Below the pieces are notes generated by a model that saw nothing but the letters and a program-made list of their open reading frames with translations, made no database searches and was not told where the DNA came from. From Sulfolobus sp. A20 (GTDB lineage: Archaea; Thermoproteota; Thermoprotei_A; Sulfolobales; Sulfolobaceae), in contig NZ_CP017006.1 in assembly GCF_001719125.1 (NCBI RefSeq), forward strand, positions 1,178,001 to 1,242,000: DNA of 64,000 nt, written 5' to 3'. Of the stretch, positions 9,132 through 17,524 are shown piece after piece (position 1 is the first letter of the stretch; every line of letters starts with the position of its first letter). The position numbers were made by a program, and so were the translations under genes.

Positions 9132-10157
9132 ATACTCATAATATTCATTGGCAGACTTATCCCAATCATAAAGCAGGGATTCCTCATAACTACTCTTCCA
9201 TAGCCTCTTTAACTCGCTCTCGTTCCTTAACAATTCTTTGATGATTTCAGCAGCTTTTTCCACATCCTTATACCTAATTATATAGCCGTTTACTCCTTCT
9301 TTAATTATCTCTGGTAATGAGCCTCTATTGTAACCTATTACTGGTGTTCCACATGAATTAGCCTCTAAAGTAACCATACTCCAACCCTCTATAAATGAGG
9401 TAACTAATGTAACCCAGGATGACTGATATAATCTGATCTTCTCCTCCTCTGGTATCTTACCTAAATAGTCACCGTTAACTTCTCTTATTTTGTTTCTAAT
9501 AATGTTTTCCAACTCTCCTCCTCCAGCCATTACTAGCTTAACTTTTGCTCTTTTTGCAATTTCAATGGCATCTAAAGGATTTTTATAGTTCTTTAACCTA
9601 CCAATCCAAAGTATAAATGGTTCATCAGATTTTTTCCCCGGTTTATATTTATTATGATCTATACCATTATAGATCACCTTAATCTTCTCTTCTCCAACCT
9701 TTAATTTCTCTATTAGATCTTTCTTGGTCGTGTTTGAAACTGAAATCACATTATTGTAATTCCTAATATCACGCTCTAACGTAGATACAACCTTTGATAA
9801 AAACCAGTTTAGCTCGTATTTCACGACCTCTTGATGGACATGATGAACCAGAGCTATGTTCCTTTTATTCACGAGAAACGAATAAAATGGCACAGCATGA
9901 GCTACACTATCAATGACTATATCATGTTTTTTAGCTTCCCTTAAGGAAAATAAGTGAAGCGTTAAACTATTTCCTTTTCTAATTATTCTTATATCGTCAA
10001 TAATTTCTTCTCTCTTTAATCCATCTACCTGCTCCGCTAACCAGGTTACATTAATCCCTTTTTTAACTAATCTCCTAGAAATTTGATAGATTACTTCCTC
10101 AGCTCCACCCGCCTTAGGATGTTTTAAGTCTCTATGGTTTATTATCAATAAATCCAT
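9108..10157 (-). CDS. Family 4 glycosyltransferase
   Basis: The 349-residue GT-B fold protein has an N-terminal acceptor domain (HPKAGGAEEVIYQISRRL at residues 13-30) and a C-terminal nucleotide-sugar domain. The latter has FILWIGRLKNYKNPLDAIE near residue 180 and the EX7E motif EGWSMVTLEANSCGTPVIG near 260. It probably transfers a sugar to a lipid, glycan or protein on the cytoplasmic face of the membrane. It lies 15 bp downstream of fixX on the same strand and may be read through from that operon, although the functions look unrelated. Donor and acceptor are unknown. Confidence 0.85.
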   Translation of the reverse strand: MDLLIINHRDLKHPKAGGAEEVIYQISRRLVKKGINVTWLAEQVDGLKREEIIDDIRIIRKGNSLTLHLFSLREAKKHDIVIDSVAHAVPFYSFLVNKRNIALVHHVHQEVVKYELNWFLSKVVSTLERDIRNYNNVISVSNTTKKDLIEKLKVGEEKIKVIYNGIDHNKYKPGKKSDEPFILWIGRLKNYKNPLDAIEIAKRAKVKLVMAGGGELENIIRNKIREVNGDYLGKIPEEEKIRLYQSSWVTLVTSFIEGWSMVTLEANSCGTPVIGYNRGSLPEIIKEGVNGYIIRYKDVEKAAEIIKELLRNESELKRLWKSSYEESLLYDWDKSANEYYEYLRSFSEK

Positions 10158-10172
10158 TTTCTTTAAACTTGA

Positions 10173-10442
10173 TTATCCATATTTATAAGTTACACCACCT
10201 TCCGGAAACGTAAACTTTATTGCATTGTATGGACATGCTACCAAGGCAGCTCCACATTCTAAACATCGCTCATAATGTACAATAATTCTTCCATCTGGCG
10301 AAGGTTCATATGTTCCAGCTGGACATACTTTAGTGCAAGGTTTATCTTTACAAGTTAAGCAAATATTAGTATCAACTGCGATATGACTATTCTTGTTTAC
10401 ATTATATTTATTTAATGATAGTCTTTTGAGGACGTTTATCAT
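10173..10442 (-). CDS. fixX: FixX-like ferredoxin, partner of ETF:quinone oxidoreductase
   Basis: The 89-residue protein has CLTCKDKPCTKVCP at about residues 28-41 and CLECGAALVACP at about 65-76. FixX proteins normally read CxECGTC in the second motif; here the third cysteine position is alanine. The remaining cysteines still suffice for one [4Fe-4S] cluster. Its ATG overlaps the fixC stop by 4 bp, so translation is coupled. It would carry electrons from FixC toward quinone, or be the Fe-S part that bacterial and mitochondrial ETF:QO carry in one chain. Confidence 0.85.
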   Translation of the reverse strand: MINVLKRLSLNKYNVNKNSHIAVDTNICLTCKDKPCTKVCPAGTYEPSPDGRIIVHYERCLECGAALVACPYNAIKFTFPEGGVTYKYG

Positions 10443-11659
10443 ATGAAAAGCCTCATTAAATCCAATATCATGTTCGAAGCATTTATATTTTCTTTCTTAC
10501 TCTCATCAATAAGTATATTGATTGGCCTTTCCTTACCGTTACTATCTACGCTGAATACTCTACTCAAGGTATTACATAATATTTTAGGATATTTAGTAAA
10601 GATGTTTTCCTCATTTAAAACTTTAAATGATCTCAGAGCTGTTTCCATGTCCCTTAATACGAAAGATTCCTTAAGCATTTCTAAGTATATATCAGTTCTA
10701 GAGAAATCATTTATTTCCTTAATTTTCTTAGCTGCCTTACCTGCTACTATACCAGATCCAATTGCTAAATCCATCCCCCTAATATTGAATCCATCATTTA
10801 TTAACAAACCCGCTGAGTCTCCTACCACGATTAAATTATTATCGTATAACTTACCTATCTTATCATAGCCATAATACGGAATGAGATGTGCGGAGTATTC
10901 CAGTATGTTCCCATTTAGCCCAATGGATTCTCTAAACTTCTCAACAATTTCATGAGAAGGTATACTAGAAGAGTACAAGGATTCCACTTTTATTGTGACA
11001 CCTACTGATAATGACTCCTTATTAGTATATACAAATCCACCACCTTTTAGATCACCTATTAATCCAACTATAGTCCTAGCTTCTCCTTCGTCATCTGGGA
11101 GATATGGTTTAATATCTAATACTTCCTTAACCCCTAACATTAATGTCTTAGGCTCTAATTTCCTTAAGCCCAAGTATCTAGAAACAGGTGAAGTTACTCC
11201 ACCTGCGTCTATTATTAATGGCGCCTTTAATTCTCCTCTATTGGTTTCAACTACTACATAATTATTTTCACGCCTAGCATTTGTGACTAATGTATCATAT
11301 GAGATGAGAACACCTTCATTCTCAGCTTCTTTGGCTAGCCACTGATCGAATTTAGCTCTCAAAATCGTATAACTATTTTTTGTCTTGTGTTGAAACGAAA
11401 ACGAGATTACTTTTTCCCCACAATATATTTCATATGTCTCCCTAGTCACGGGTCTCTCTAAGGGAGCTCTCTCCAAGGCATCGGGATATAACTGAAGTAA
11501 GGCGTGTACATACATTCTCCCTCCAGATACGTTTTTTGCACCCGAATACTCACCTCGTTCCAGAACGATAGTTGATAATCCTTCCCTAGTAGCCGTTATC
11601 GCAGCAGATAAGCCAGAAAGACCTCCTCCAACAACTATGACATCAGCATCGAAGCTCAT
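10439..11659 (-). CDS. fixC: FixC-like electron transfer flavoprotein:quinone oxidoreductase
   Basis: This flavoprotein of about 406 residues has the FAD-binding VIVVGGGLSGLSAA at the N-terminus, the mid-chain LIIDAGG motif, and the late GDSAGL FAD motif with ring contacts, as in ETF:QO and FixC. The ATG at 11659 is preferred over an upstream GTG-like extension because a TATA-like box lies 22-31 bp upstream and the Rossmann strand begins at residue 6. It should take electrons from ETF, reduced by acyl-CoA dehydrogenases such as the one at 26085-27209, and pass them to the quinone pool at the membrane. No ETF subunit gene is in this window. Confidence 0.88.
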   Translation of the reverse strand: MSFDADVIVVGGGLSGLSAAITATREGLSTIVLERGEYSGAKNVSGGRMYVHALLQLYPDALERAPLERPVTRETYEIYCGEKVISFSFQHKTKNSYTILRAKFDQWLAKEAENEGVLISYDTLVTNARRENNYVVVETNRGELKAPLIIDAGGVTSPVSRYLGLRKLEPKTLMLGVKEVLDIKPYLPDDEGEARTIVGLIGDLKGGGFVYTNKESLSVGVTIKVESLYSSSIPSHEIVEKFRESIGLNGNILEYSAHLIPYYGYDKIGKLYDNNLIVVGDSAGLLINDGFNIRGMDLAIGSGIVAGKAAKKIKEINDFSRTDIYLEMLKESFVLRDMETALRSFKVLNEENIFTKYPKILCNTLSRVFSVDSNGKERPINILIDESKKENINASNMILDLMRLFI

Positions 11660-11678
11660 ACGATAAAATACTTGAAAG

Positions 11679-12035
11679 CTAAATATAAGTATTTGGCTTT
11701 CCCGCATTAGACTTTTTGACCATGTTTAACAGTATTTCATTACCGTTACTTAAGATATATAATGTGTGAAGTATTAGAGCCCTTAATTTGTTCTCCCTAC
11801 AAGACTTCATTTCCTCAATACTGTTTCTTAACATTTCAACGAAGGGTGAATCAAATTTATATAGAATTTCCTTATCGTTCTTAAACTCTTTTATCTCTTT
11901 TTCTATCTCTGCTAGAAGATCTATTATCTTATCTTGGTTTTCATAATCTCTAGCAATATCTAATAACTTATTTCCGGCCTCGACTAATTTTCCTTCATTA
12001 AGCTTCTCAATTATGGATATCAATTTCTCAAACAT
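11679..12035 (-). CDS. Small helical protein of unknown function upstream of fixC
   Basis: The 118-residue protein is predicted mostly helical, charged and without membrane segments. It has heptad-like Leu/Ile spacing (for example IIDLLAEIEKEIKEF near residue 38) and a single cysteine. I do not recognise a family. Its stop lies about 19 bp before the fixC ATG, on the same strand, so it may be part of or overlap the control region of fixCX. Its tail covers the fixC TATA box. An ETF:QO accessory role is only a guess by position. Confidence 0.6.
   Translation of the reverse strand: MFEKLISIIEKLNEGKLVEAGNKLLDIARDYENQDKIIDLLAEIEKEIKEFKNDKEILYKFDSPFVEMLRNSIEEMKSCRENKLRALILHTLYILSNGNEILLNMVKKSNAGKPNTYI
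11681..11690 (-). promoter_or_regulatory. Putative TATA box of fixCX
   Basis: On the minus strand CTTATATTT lies 22-31 bp upstream of the fixC ATG at 11659, inside the 3' end of the preceding small gene. It fits a leaderless fixC transcript separate from that gene. Confidence 0.45.
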
Positions 12036-12239
12036 AAAATTGATATACTTTTCCTCCCTTATTTGCTTATCTTTTTTGAGGAGTTAACCTTCTCCCTACC
12101 TTGAAGGATGTTAGCTAAATTTCCTTCTATTTTAGACATCAAAGTTTTCTTAAGACAAGGACATCAAACTATAAATTAATCTATAACAATCGGAGAGTTG
12201 AAAGGGCATAATACAATTTTTAACATATTTTAAAAAAGT

Positions 12240-12590
12240 AAAACTACGCTCATCTAACCTCCTCCTTACCCTAAAGGTTCCCTTAGGCTGCTCACTGGTT
12301 TATGGTTTACCGCCTTCACCACTTCATAGCTAGTGGGCTTTGAGCCCGCTCTATTAGTCCAGCGATGGCTGCGTCTTCAGCTAGATTAACCCTATCCCTT
12401 GGGTAGAGGAAGCCCCTACTCCACCCTCCTCGAGACTTAGGGATATGTAATGAGGAGGAAGGACACACTCTCACTATCTCCTTTTTTGGCTTCTCTCCTC
12501 CCCAATGATCTTTCTTCACTTAAAAACCTTATCCCACCAAAGGGCGAGGCTTGTCGTTCTCTTTGTCATGACTAAGTTTAATTTAACTTA
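12240..12590 (-). mobile_element. Decayed IS200/IS605-like end with tnpB C-terminal remnant
   Basis: On the minus strand AAGCCTCGCCCTTTGGTGGG comes first (about 12550). It is followed by a CCTCCTCATTACATATCCC...GAGGAGGG segment and then a 67-codon frame at 12316-12519. The tail of that frame, after a one-base shift, continues AVNHKPVSSLREPLG to a stop near 12255. The hairpin words match the dispersed remnants elsewhere in the window. I read it as the tnpB 3' end plus right-end/guide-RNA region of an IS200/IS605-type element. The 67-codon ORF is not a functional gene in my view. The family assignment is from memory of such ends and needs ISfinder. Confidence 0.45.
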
Positions 12591-12708
12591 AAGTCCTTTT
12601 TCTCCATAATAATATTATTCAGATTTTTTAACTTTACTAACTTTTTTATATAGTATAAAATCTTTTAAAAATTGATAAAAAATTTTTAGTTACCTTTCTC
12701 GCTCTTTC

Positions 12709-12804
12709 CTACCACTCTTCATCTTCTTCTTCAAGATCGAAATCCTCAAATTCTTCCTCTTCTTCCCAATCTTCTTCTTCCCAATCTTCTTCCTCAAACA
12801 TCAT
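12709..12804 (-). CDS. 31-residue ultra-acidic peptide
   Basis: An ATG-ATG start at 12804/12801 opens a frame of 31 codons ending in TAG at 12709. The peptide is almost only Glu and Asp, with Trp/Phe at regular places: MMFEEEDWEEEDWEE, then FEDFDLEEEDEEW. There is no Lys or Arg. The word EEEDW repeats. A GGTG Shine-Dalgarno-like word precedes the start and a T-rich run follows the stop on the minus strand (AAAAATTTTTTAT at 12674-12690), as expected for an expressed unit. A GAA-rich simple repeat with no coding role is the alternative, but the TGG codons, in-frame stop and flanking signals favour a gene. The function is unknown. Confidence 0.5.
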   Translation of the reverse strand: MMFEEEDWEEEDWEEEEEFEDFDLEEEDEEW

Positions 12805-13592
12805 AAATTATAGCACCACATAAAACTTCAGTATAGAGTTAAAACGTTTTTGGGTCTAATATGTTAAGGGAATTGTAAAGTAAATAGAGAAAAAGAAGGA
12901 GAATAACCAGCCATGAATTTTTATTATTAAAATATGAGGTACTTTTAAAAATATTTTATAATGTTAAAAATAAGGTAGATTATAAGAATTATTACCCTTT
13001 AATTTTTTACGGGAGGATTTCAATCTTTGTTTCTAAATGAAAAGTATTTAATTATATGCTTAAGAGAAGGCGTATAAATAAAAAGTTTTTAAGTATAGAA
13101 CAAAGAATGGGCTAAAAGAGAAAGTTTTTAATTTTATCAAAAAAGTATTTCATTTCAATATGCTATAATTTGAAGATTTAAACTCTTGGTTAAGTTAAAG
13201 ATGTTCTTAATATCCCTCAGTAAGATTCTTGCTGAACAGTTATGATTCACTTGTCATACCATTTGCTTATACCATAGTATGAAATGAAATCTCTTAGATG
13301 GAAAGAAGAAACCTTGCCCTTTAGGTTGAAACCTTTAAACGCTCTTCCTATAAATAGTTATGGGGAGTAAAGATGAAAAGTGATTAAGCTATCACCAGGG
13401 ATGCCTACAGTAATAATTGAAGTGGATCATTCTTACGGATAGTATATTTTCTAGTAATTATCTTAAAAATTATAGATTTCGCTCGCCCTATTCGGATCCG
13501 TTTGTCTAATAGCGTTCATATTTCGATAAATAAAGAAGCTGAAAAAATGCCTTTAAGGAGAACTCAATTGGAGAAAAGTAAATAAAAACTCC
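12805..13592. other. Gene-poor AT-rich stretch with possible decayed coding fragments
   Basis: No intact gene is visible. Two short coding-like pieces occur on the plus strand. A GTG at 13380 opens 20 codons (VIKLSPGMPTVIIEVDHSYG) to a stop at 13442. A start-less frame from about 13470 to 13584 contains FARPIRIRLSNSVHIS. Neither is recognised. With the IS remnant to the left, the region looks like old decay. Confidence 0.3.
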
Positions 13593-14474
13593 TTATTTCT
13601 TATTATTGCTTTTCAGATACTTAAGATACGGTTTCAATACGCAGTCCCAGAATAAAGCACCTAGAATGCCACCTATGAAATCAGGGATGCCATAAACGAA
13701 GAAATACTGTCCTCTAAAGTTAAATGCCCCTGACCTATAACCAAATAGGTAAAGAGCTAGCATTGGTCCCCAGCTTCTAGCCTCGTTTATCATACCTCCA
13801 GTCAATTGAGCCTCGAATAATAAGAATGGCATTACATAACCTATTCCTATAGCCCATGGGGCTAAGCTTTGATTGAAAAATGGTGAATCAGCATCAGTAA
13901 CCGCTAGAACTATTAATAAGAGTAAGAAAGTCATTAGTAATTCAGCAAAAGCACCTATCCATAACGGGAATACTTGATTGACTTCAGAGTAAAGTGAAGT
14001 TCCACTCACAGAATTTGGTAGTAGTAATTTGCTTGGCCAATATTGACCCCAGAAGAACGGATTTGGATATTCAGTGAAGAACGATGCTCCTACTTGCGCA
14101 TATAAAGTAGGTGGAGGATCCATTTTAACAATAACGTTACCCCACCACGCTAATAATATTCCTGCTGCAGCAGCTGCCCCTAAAGTTTGAAACAATATGT
14201 AGGGAATTACGTCCCTCCACTTCATCCTTTTAGTAACCGCAAAAGCTAATGTGACGTTTGGATTTATATGAGCTCCGCTTATTGGACCTACAGCGTAAAT
14301 TGCTAGGACAACTCCGAAGCCCCATGATATCATAATAAATCCATAGCCTGGGGATGTACCATTAGTTACTAAGGACGCTACTACTGCACCATCGCCGAAA
14401 AGAATTAAGATGAAAGTGCCTACGAATTCAGCGAAATACCGCCATAAACTGTCCCTTACAACTTCAGACGCCAT
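13593..14474 (-). CDS. glpF: Aquaporin / glycerol facilitator with altered NPA boxes
   Basis: The 293-residue MIP-family channel has six membrane helices and two half-helix loops. The first box reads SGAHINPN (Asn71-Pro-Asn) instead of NPA. The second reads GMINEARSWGP (Asn230-Glu-Ala), keeping the selectivity-filter Arg233. Both asparagines that cap the half helices remain. Its start lies 6 bp after the glycerol kinase stop, so the two form an operon and the protein should let glycerol into the cell. The substitutions could change pore width or selectivity. Water or another small polyol are alternatives. Confidence 0.85.
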   Translation of the reverse strand: MASEVVRDSLWRYFAEFVGTFILILFGDGAVVASLVTNGTSPGYGFIMISWGFGVVLAIYAVGPISGAHINPNVTLAFAVTKRMKWRDVIPYILFQTLGAAAAAGILLAWWGNVIVKMDPPPTLYAQVGASFFTEYPNPFFWGQYWPSKLLLPNSVSGTSLYSEVNQVFPLWIGAFAELLMTFLLLLIVLAVTDADSPFFNQSLAPWAIGIGYVMPFLLFEAQLTGGMINEARSWGPMLALYLFGYRSGAFNFRGQYFFVYGIPDFIGGILGALFWDCVLKPYLKYLKSNNKK

Positions 14475-14480
14475 TTTATC

Positions 14481-15974
14481 TCAACCCCCAACCGTTTTAG
14501 CCCAACCTAAAGCCCTTCGTACTGCTTCTTTCCATCCTGCATATAATCTTTCCCTATATTCATCATCCATCTTAGGTTCAAACACTTGGTCGATCTTCCA
14601 CTTCTGTTTTAACTCATCTATGGAGTTCCAATATCCTACGCTTAAACCAGCTAACATCGCAACTCCCATAGAGGTCGTTTCCATAATCTTTGGTCTAATC
14701 ACTTTCATTTTAAGTATGTCAGCTTGAAATTGCATTAGTAAGTCGTTTTTCGATGCACCCCCATCTACTTTAAGAGAGTCTATCTTTATTCCGGAATCTC
14801 CTTGCATTATTTCTAGCACATCCCTTGTCTGATACGCTATTGATTCTAATATTGCTCTAGCAATGTGAGCCTTAGTAGTACCCCTAGTTATTCCTATTAT
14901 TAGTCCTCTCGCATAAGGATCCCAATACGGTGCTCCTAATCCCGTAAATGCGGGAACGAAGTACACTCCGCCGTTATCTGGAACGCTATCGGCTAAAGGT
15001 TCAATTTCATCGGATACATCTATAGCTCTAAGACTGTCTCTAAACCATTGAACAGCTGCCCCAGTGATGAATATACTTCCCTCTAAAGCATATGTTATTC
15101 CTTTACCTATCCCCCAGGCTATAGTTGTTAGTAAGTCGTTAGATGAAACTAAGTTACTTCCAGTGTTAAGTAAAATGAAACTACCAGTTCCATAAGTACA
15201 TTTAACATCCCCTTGGTTGAATGCTATTTGACCAAAGAGCGCAGCTTGTTGGTCTCCTGCGTCTCCCGATATAGGTATTGAAGAATTAAGAGCCTCAGCG
15301 AAACCATAAATCTCGCTTGAAGCCTTTACATCTGGTAAAATAGCCTCGGGAATCTTTAGTATTTCCAATATTTCTCTATCCCACTCAGTTTTCCTTATAT
15401 TAAATAGCATAGTCCTAGACGCGTTTGAAAAGTCAGTTACATGAACTTTACCGTTAGTCAACTTCCAGATTAGGTAAGTATCTATTGTTCCAAACTTTAT
15501 TTCTCCTTTTTCAGCCTTCTCTCTAGCATTGGGTACATTATCTAAAATCCACTTTATCTTAGAAGCACTAAAATATGGGTCTGGTACCAAACCTGTTCTA
15601 TCCTTTATTAACCTCAAATAGTTAGCTTTAAGATAGTCAGTAATTGGGGCAGTTCTCCTATCTTGCCAAACAATAGCATTATATATTGGCTTCCCCGTTC
15701 TAGTATCCCACATCACTGTGGTCTCTCTTTGATTCGTTATTCCTATACTCAAAATATTATTCCGATCTATCTTAGCTCTCTCCAATGCTTTATTTATAGC
15801 CAATAACTGGGCTTGCCATATCTCCTCAGGACTATGTTCTACGTAACCCGGTTGAGGATAGTATTGAGTGAACTCGTTTTGCCCTATTCCTAGAATATTT
15901 AATTCCTTGTCAAAGACGATAGCTCTTGCACTTGTAGTCCCTTCGTCTATGGCTAGTATGTATTTTTCAGCCAT
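14481..15974 (-). CDS. glpK: Glycerol kinase
   Basis: The 497-residue FGGY-family kinase is of full length. It opens with the phosphate-1 motif [15 protein letters not shown] at residues 8-22 and contains TNQRETT near 82, the FGGY core [15 protein letters not shown] near 240 and the adenosine motif [13 protein letters not shown] near 403. It phosphorylates glycerol to sn-glycerol-3-phosphate in the cytosol. It heads the minus-strand unit glpK-aquaporin and is divergent from the glycerol-3-phosphate dehydrogenase gene, which uses its product. Confidence 0.96.
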   Translation of the reverse strand: MAEKYILAIDEGTTSARAIVFDKELNILGIGQNEFTQYYPQPGYVEHSPEEIWQAQLLAINKALERAKIDRNNILSIGITNQRETTVMWDTRTGKPIYNAIVWQDRRTAPITDYLKANYLRLIKDRTGLVPDPYFSASKIKWILDNVPNAREKAEKGEIKFGTIDTYLIWKLTNGKVHVTDFSNASRTMLFNIRKTEWDREILEILKIPEAILPDVKASSEIYGFAEALNSSIPISGDAGDQQAALFGQIAFNQGDVKCTYGTGSFILLNTGSNLVSSNDLLTTIAWGIGKGITYALEGSIFITGAAVQWFRDSLRAIDVSDEIEPLADSVPDNGGVYFVPAFTGLGAPYWDPYARGLIIGITRGTTKAHIARAILESIAYQTRDVLEIMQGDSGIKIDSLKVDGGASKNDLLMQFQADILKMKVIRPKIMETTSMGVAMLAGLSVGYWNSIDELKQKWKIDQVFEPKMDDEYRERLYAGWKEAVRRALGWAKTVGG

Positions 15975-15997
15975 AGCATTTTATCCATTTCTATTTT

Positions 15998-16010
15998 CAT
16001 ATAAAAATTT
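15998..16010 (-). promoter_or_regulatory. Putative TATA box of glpK-aquaporin operon
   Basis: On the minus strand AAATTTTTATATG lies 24-36 bp upstream of the glpK ATG. It fits the usual near-leaderless spacing. Confidence 0.5.
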
Positions 16011-16163
16011 TTCGTAAAAAATATAAATTTATAATTATTTGATATTTACTCTTTATTACTTCTTATTATTATATTAAAGCAATTCTAAACTAGATGTTCC
16101 ATATAACGTTCAAATTTGATAGCAGGAAAATCTCGTAAAGTGAGAAATTCAGATTACGAAAAG

Positions 16164-16248
16164 TGGAAATAAAAACAAGCGTTGTCCACAATAAAATTTT
16201 AAATGTAAAATATAGGTTAATTCTGTTATGGAAATAAAAACAAGCGTT
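16164..16248 (+). repeat. Exact 20-bp direct repeat spanning the glycerol-3-phosphate dehydrogenase start
   Basis: The word tggaaataaaaacaagcgtt occurs at 16164-16183 and again at 16229-16248. The second copy begins at the second base of the ATG of the dehydrogenase gene. The two are 65 bp apart and flank the promoter. This looks like a local duplication of the start of the gene; a regulatory use is possible but not shown. Confidence 0.7.
16193..16205 (+). promoter_or_regulatory. Putative TATA box of glycerol-3-phosphate dehydrogenase-CoxG operon
   Basis: AAAATTTTAAATG lies 23-35 bp upstream of the ATG at 16228, the spacing of a leaderless transcript. It sits between the two copies of the 20-bp repeat. 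Confidence 0.5.
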
Positions 16249-17523
16249 CTAGTAATAGGTGGGGGAGCTAATGGTCTATTCACCGCCTTAGATTTGGCTT
16301 TAAGAGGTATTGATGTAATTTTGGTTGAAAGAGGAGACATTGGATCTGGAACTTCTGGTAGGTTCCATGGACTTTTACATAGTGGTGCTAGGTATGCTGT
16401 AACTGACCCTGAATCAGCAAAGGAGTGCATTCAAGAAAATAAAATAATTTCGAAAATAGCTCCTCATGCCGTTAGAGACACGGGGGGATTATTTTTAGGT
16501 ATTACTAAAGAAGACCTAGAATTTTCAGATAAGTTTCTTTCTTCCCTAGAGAAATTAGGTATAGAGTATAAGCTAGTTGATAAAAATCAAGTCCTACAAG
16601 AAGAACCTTATGTGAATAAAGACTTAAAAATAGCTATTTGGGTTCCGGATAAGGTAATATATGGTTATGATCTTTTATCGAGCGTAGCTATGACAGCATC
16701 ACTAAATAAGGCTAGAATTATGACGTATAATGAGGTAACAGAATTTATTAGGGATGGAAATTTTATAAAAGCTGTAAAAGTTTTAGATAAAATTAATAAT
16801 CAAATAAATATAATAAAAAGTGATATAATAATAAATGCCTCAGGACCTTGGGCGTTTAAAATCATTACTATGGCAGGACTAGAAGAGATTCCCATACTAC
16901 CTACAGCTGGAATAATGGCAGTGTTTGAAAAAAAGGTTAATAACGCAGTGCTAAACAGGCTTAGACCACCTTCTGATGGAGATATATTAGTACCATATCA
17001 AGGTACTTCAATATTGGGTACTACTGCAACTATAATCGAAGACCCAGATAATTTTACTATATCAGACGAGGACGTGAAGATGCTAATTAAGGAAGGATCT
17101 CAATTAGTACCTGAATTGTCTAAAACGAGAGTTATTAGAACTTACGCATCCGTTAGACCTTTGATGAGAACCAGCGAGGATGGTAGAAAAGCTAGTAGAG
17201 ATTTCACAATATTAGATCATGAAAGAGAAAATGGGGTATCTGGTCTAATATCTATAATAGGAGGTAAATTTACCACTTCAAGACTAGTAGGGGAAAGAGT
17301 GGGGGATTTAGTCAGCGAGAAATTGGGAGTAAGGGAAAAGAGTAAAACTAAGGAGATTAAACTTATCTCTCCCAACGAAATGAACTTTGAAAAATACTTG
17401 GAAAAAATTGGAATACCAAAAATATTTTTAAGAAGTATAATGGAGAGAAAAGGATCATTAGATGAAGAGAGATACGAAACTGCTTTATATCTTCTGTTAT
17501 CGTTAATTGCAAGAGGGAAATGA
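16228..17523 (+). CDS. glpA: FAD-dependent glycerol-3-phosphate dehydrogenase
   Basis: The 431-residue DAO-family flavoprotein begins with VLVIGGGANGLFTALDLALRG (FAD Rossmann motif). It carries SGRFHGLLHSGARYA near residue 45, SVRPLMR near 311 and the late motif IIGGKFTTSRLVGE near 348. It oxidises glycerol-3-phosphate to dihydroxyacetone phosphate and should feed electrons into the quinone pool. It is shorter than bacterial GlpD/GlpA and has no amphipathic membrane anchor of its own. The next gene, coxG, starts right after its stop; in Sulfolobus acidocaldarius a CoxG-like protein has been reported to anchor this enzyme to the membrane. Confidence 0.92.
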   Translation: MEIKTSVLVIGGGANGLFTALDLALRGIDVILVERGDIGSGTSGRFHGLLHSGARYAVTDPESAKECIQENKIISKIAPHAVRDTGGLFLGITKEDLEFSDKFLSSLEKLGIEYKLVDKNQVLQEEPYVNKDLKIAIWVPDKVIYGYDLLSSVAMTASLNKARIMTYNEVTEFIRDGNFIKAVKVLDKINNQINIIKSDIIINASGPWAFKIITMAGLEEIPILPTAGIMAVFEKKVNNAVLNRLRPPSDGDILVPYQGTSILGTTATIIEDPDNFTISDEDVKMLIKEGSQLVPELSKTRVIRTYASVRPLMRTSEDGRKASRDFTILDHERENGVSGLISIIGGKFTTSRLVGERVGDLVSEKLGVREKSKTKEIKLISPNEMNFEKYLEKIGIPKIFLRSIMERKGSLDEERYETALYLLLSLIARGK

Positions 17524-17524
17524 A

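Noticed and set aside
10443-10868. A 141-codon plus-strand frame
   Set aside because: It lies wholly antisense within fixC, which has clear FAD motifs and a promoter. The residue content is that of an out-of-frame reading.
12316-12519. A 67-codon minus-strand frame as a gene
   Set aside because: It coincides with words of an IS200/IS605-like end and continues in a shifted frame to AVNHKPVSSLREPLG, so it is better explained as the decayed 3' end of tnpB.
12709-12804. A plain GAA microsatellite
   Set aside because: The run is interrupted by TGG, GAT and TTT codons in a steady frame with start, stop and flanking signals. A small gene fits better, though it remains uncertain.
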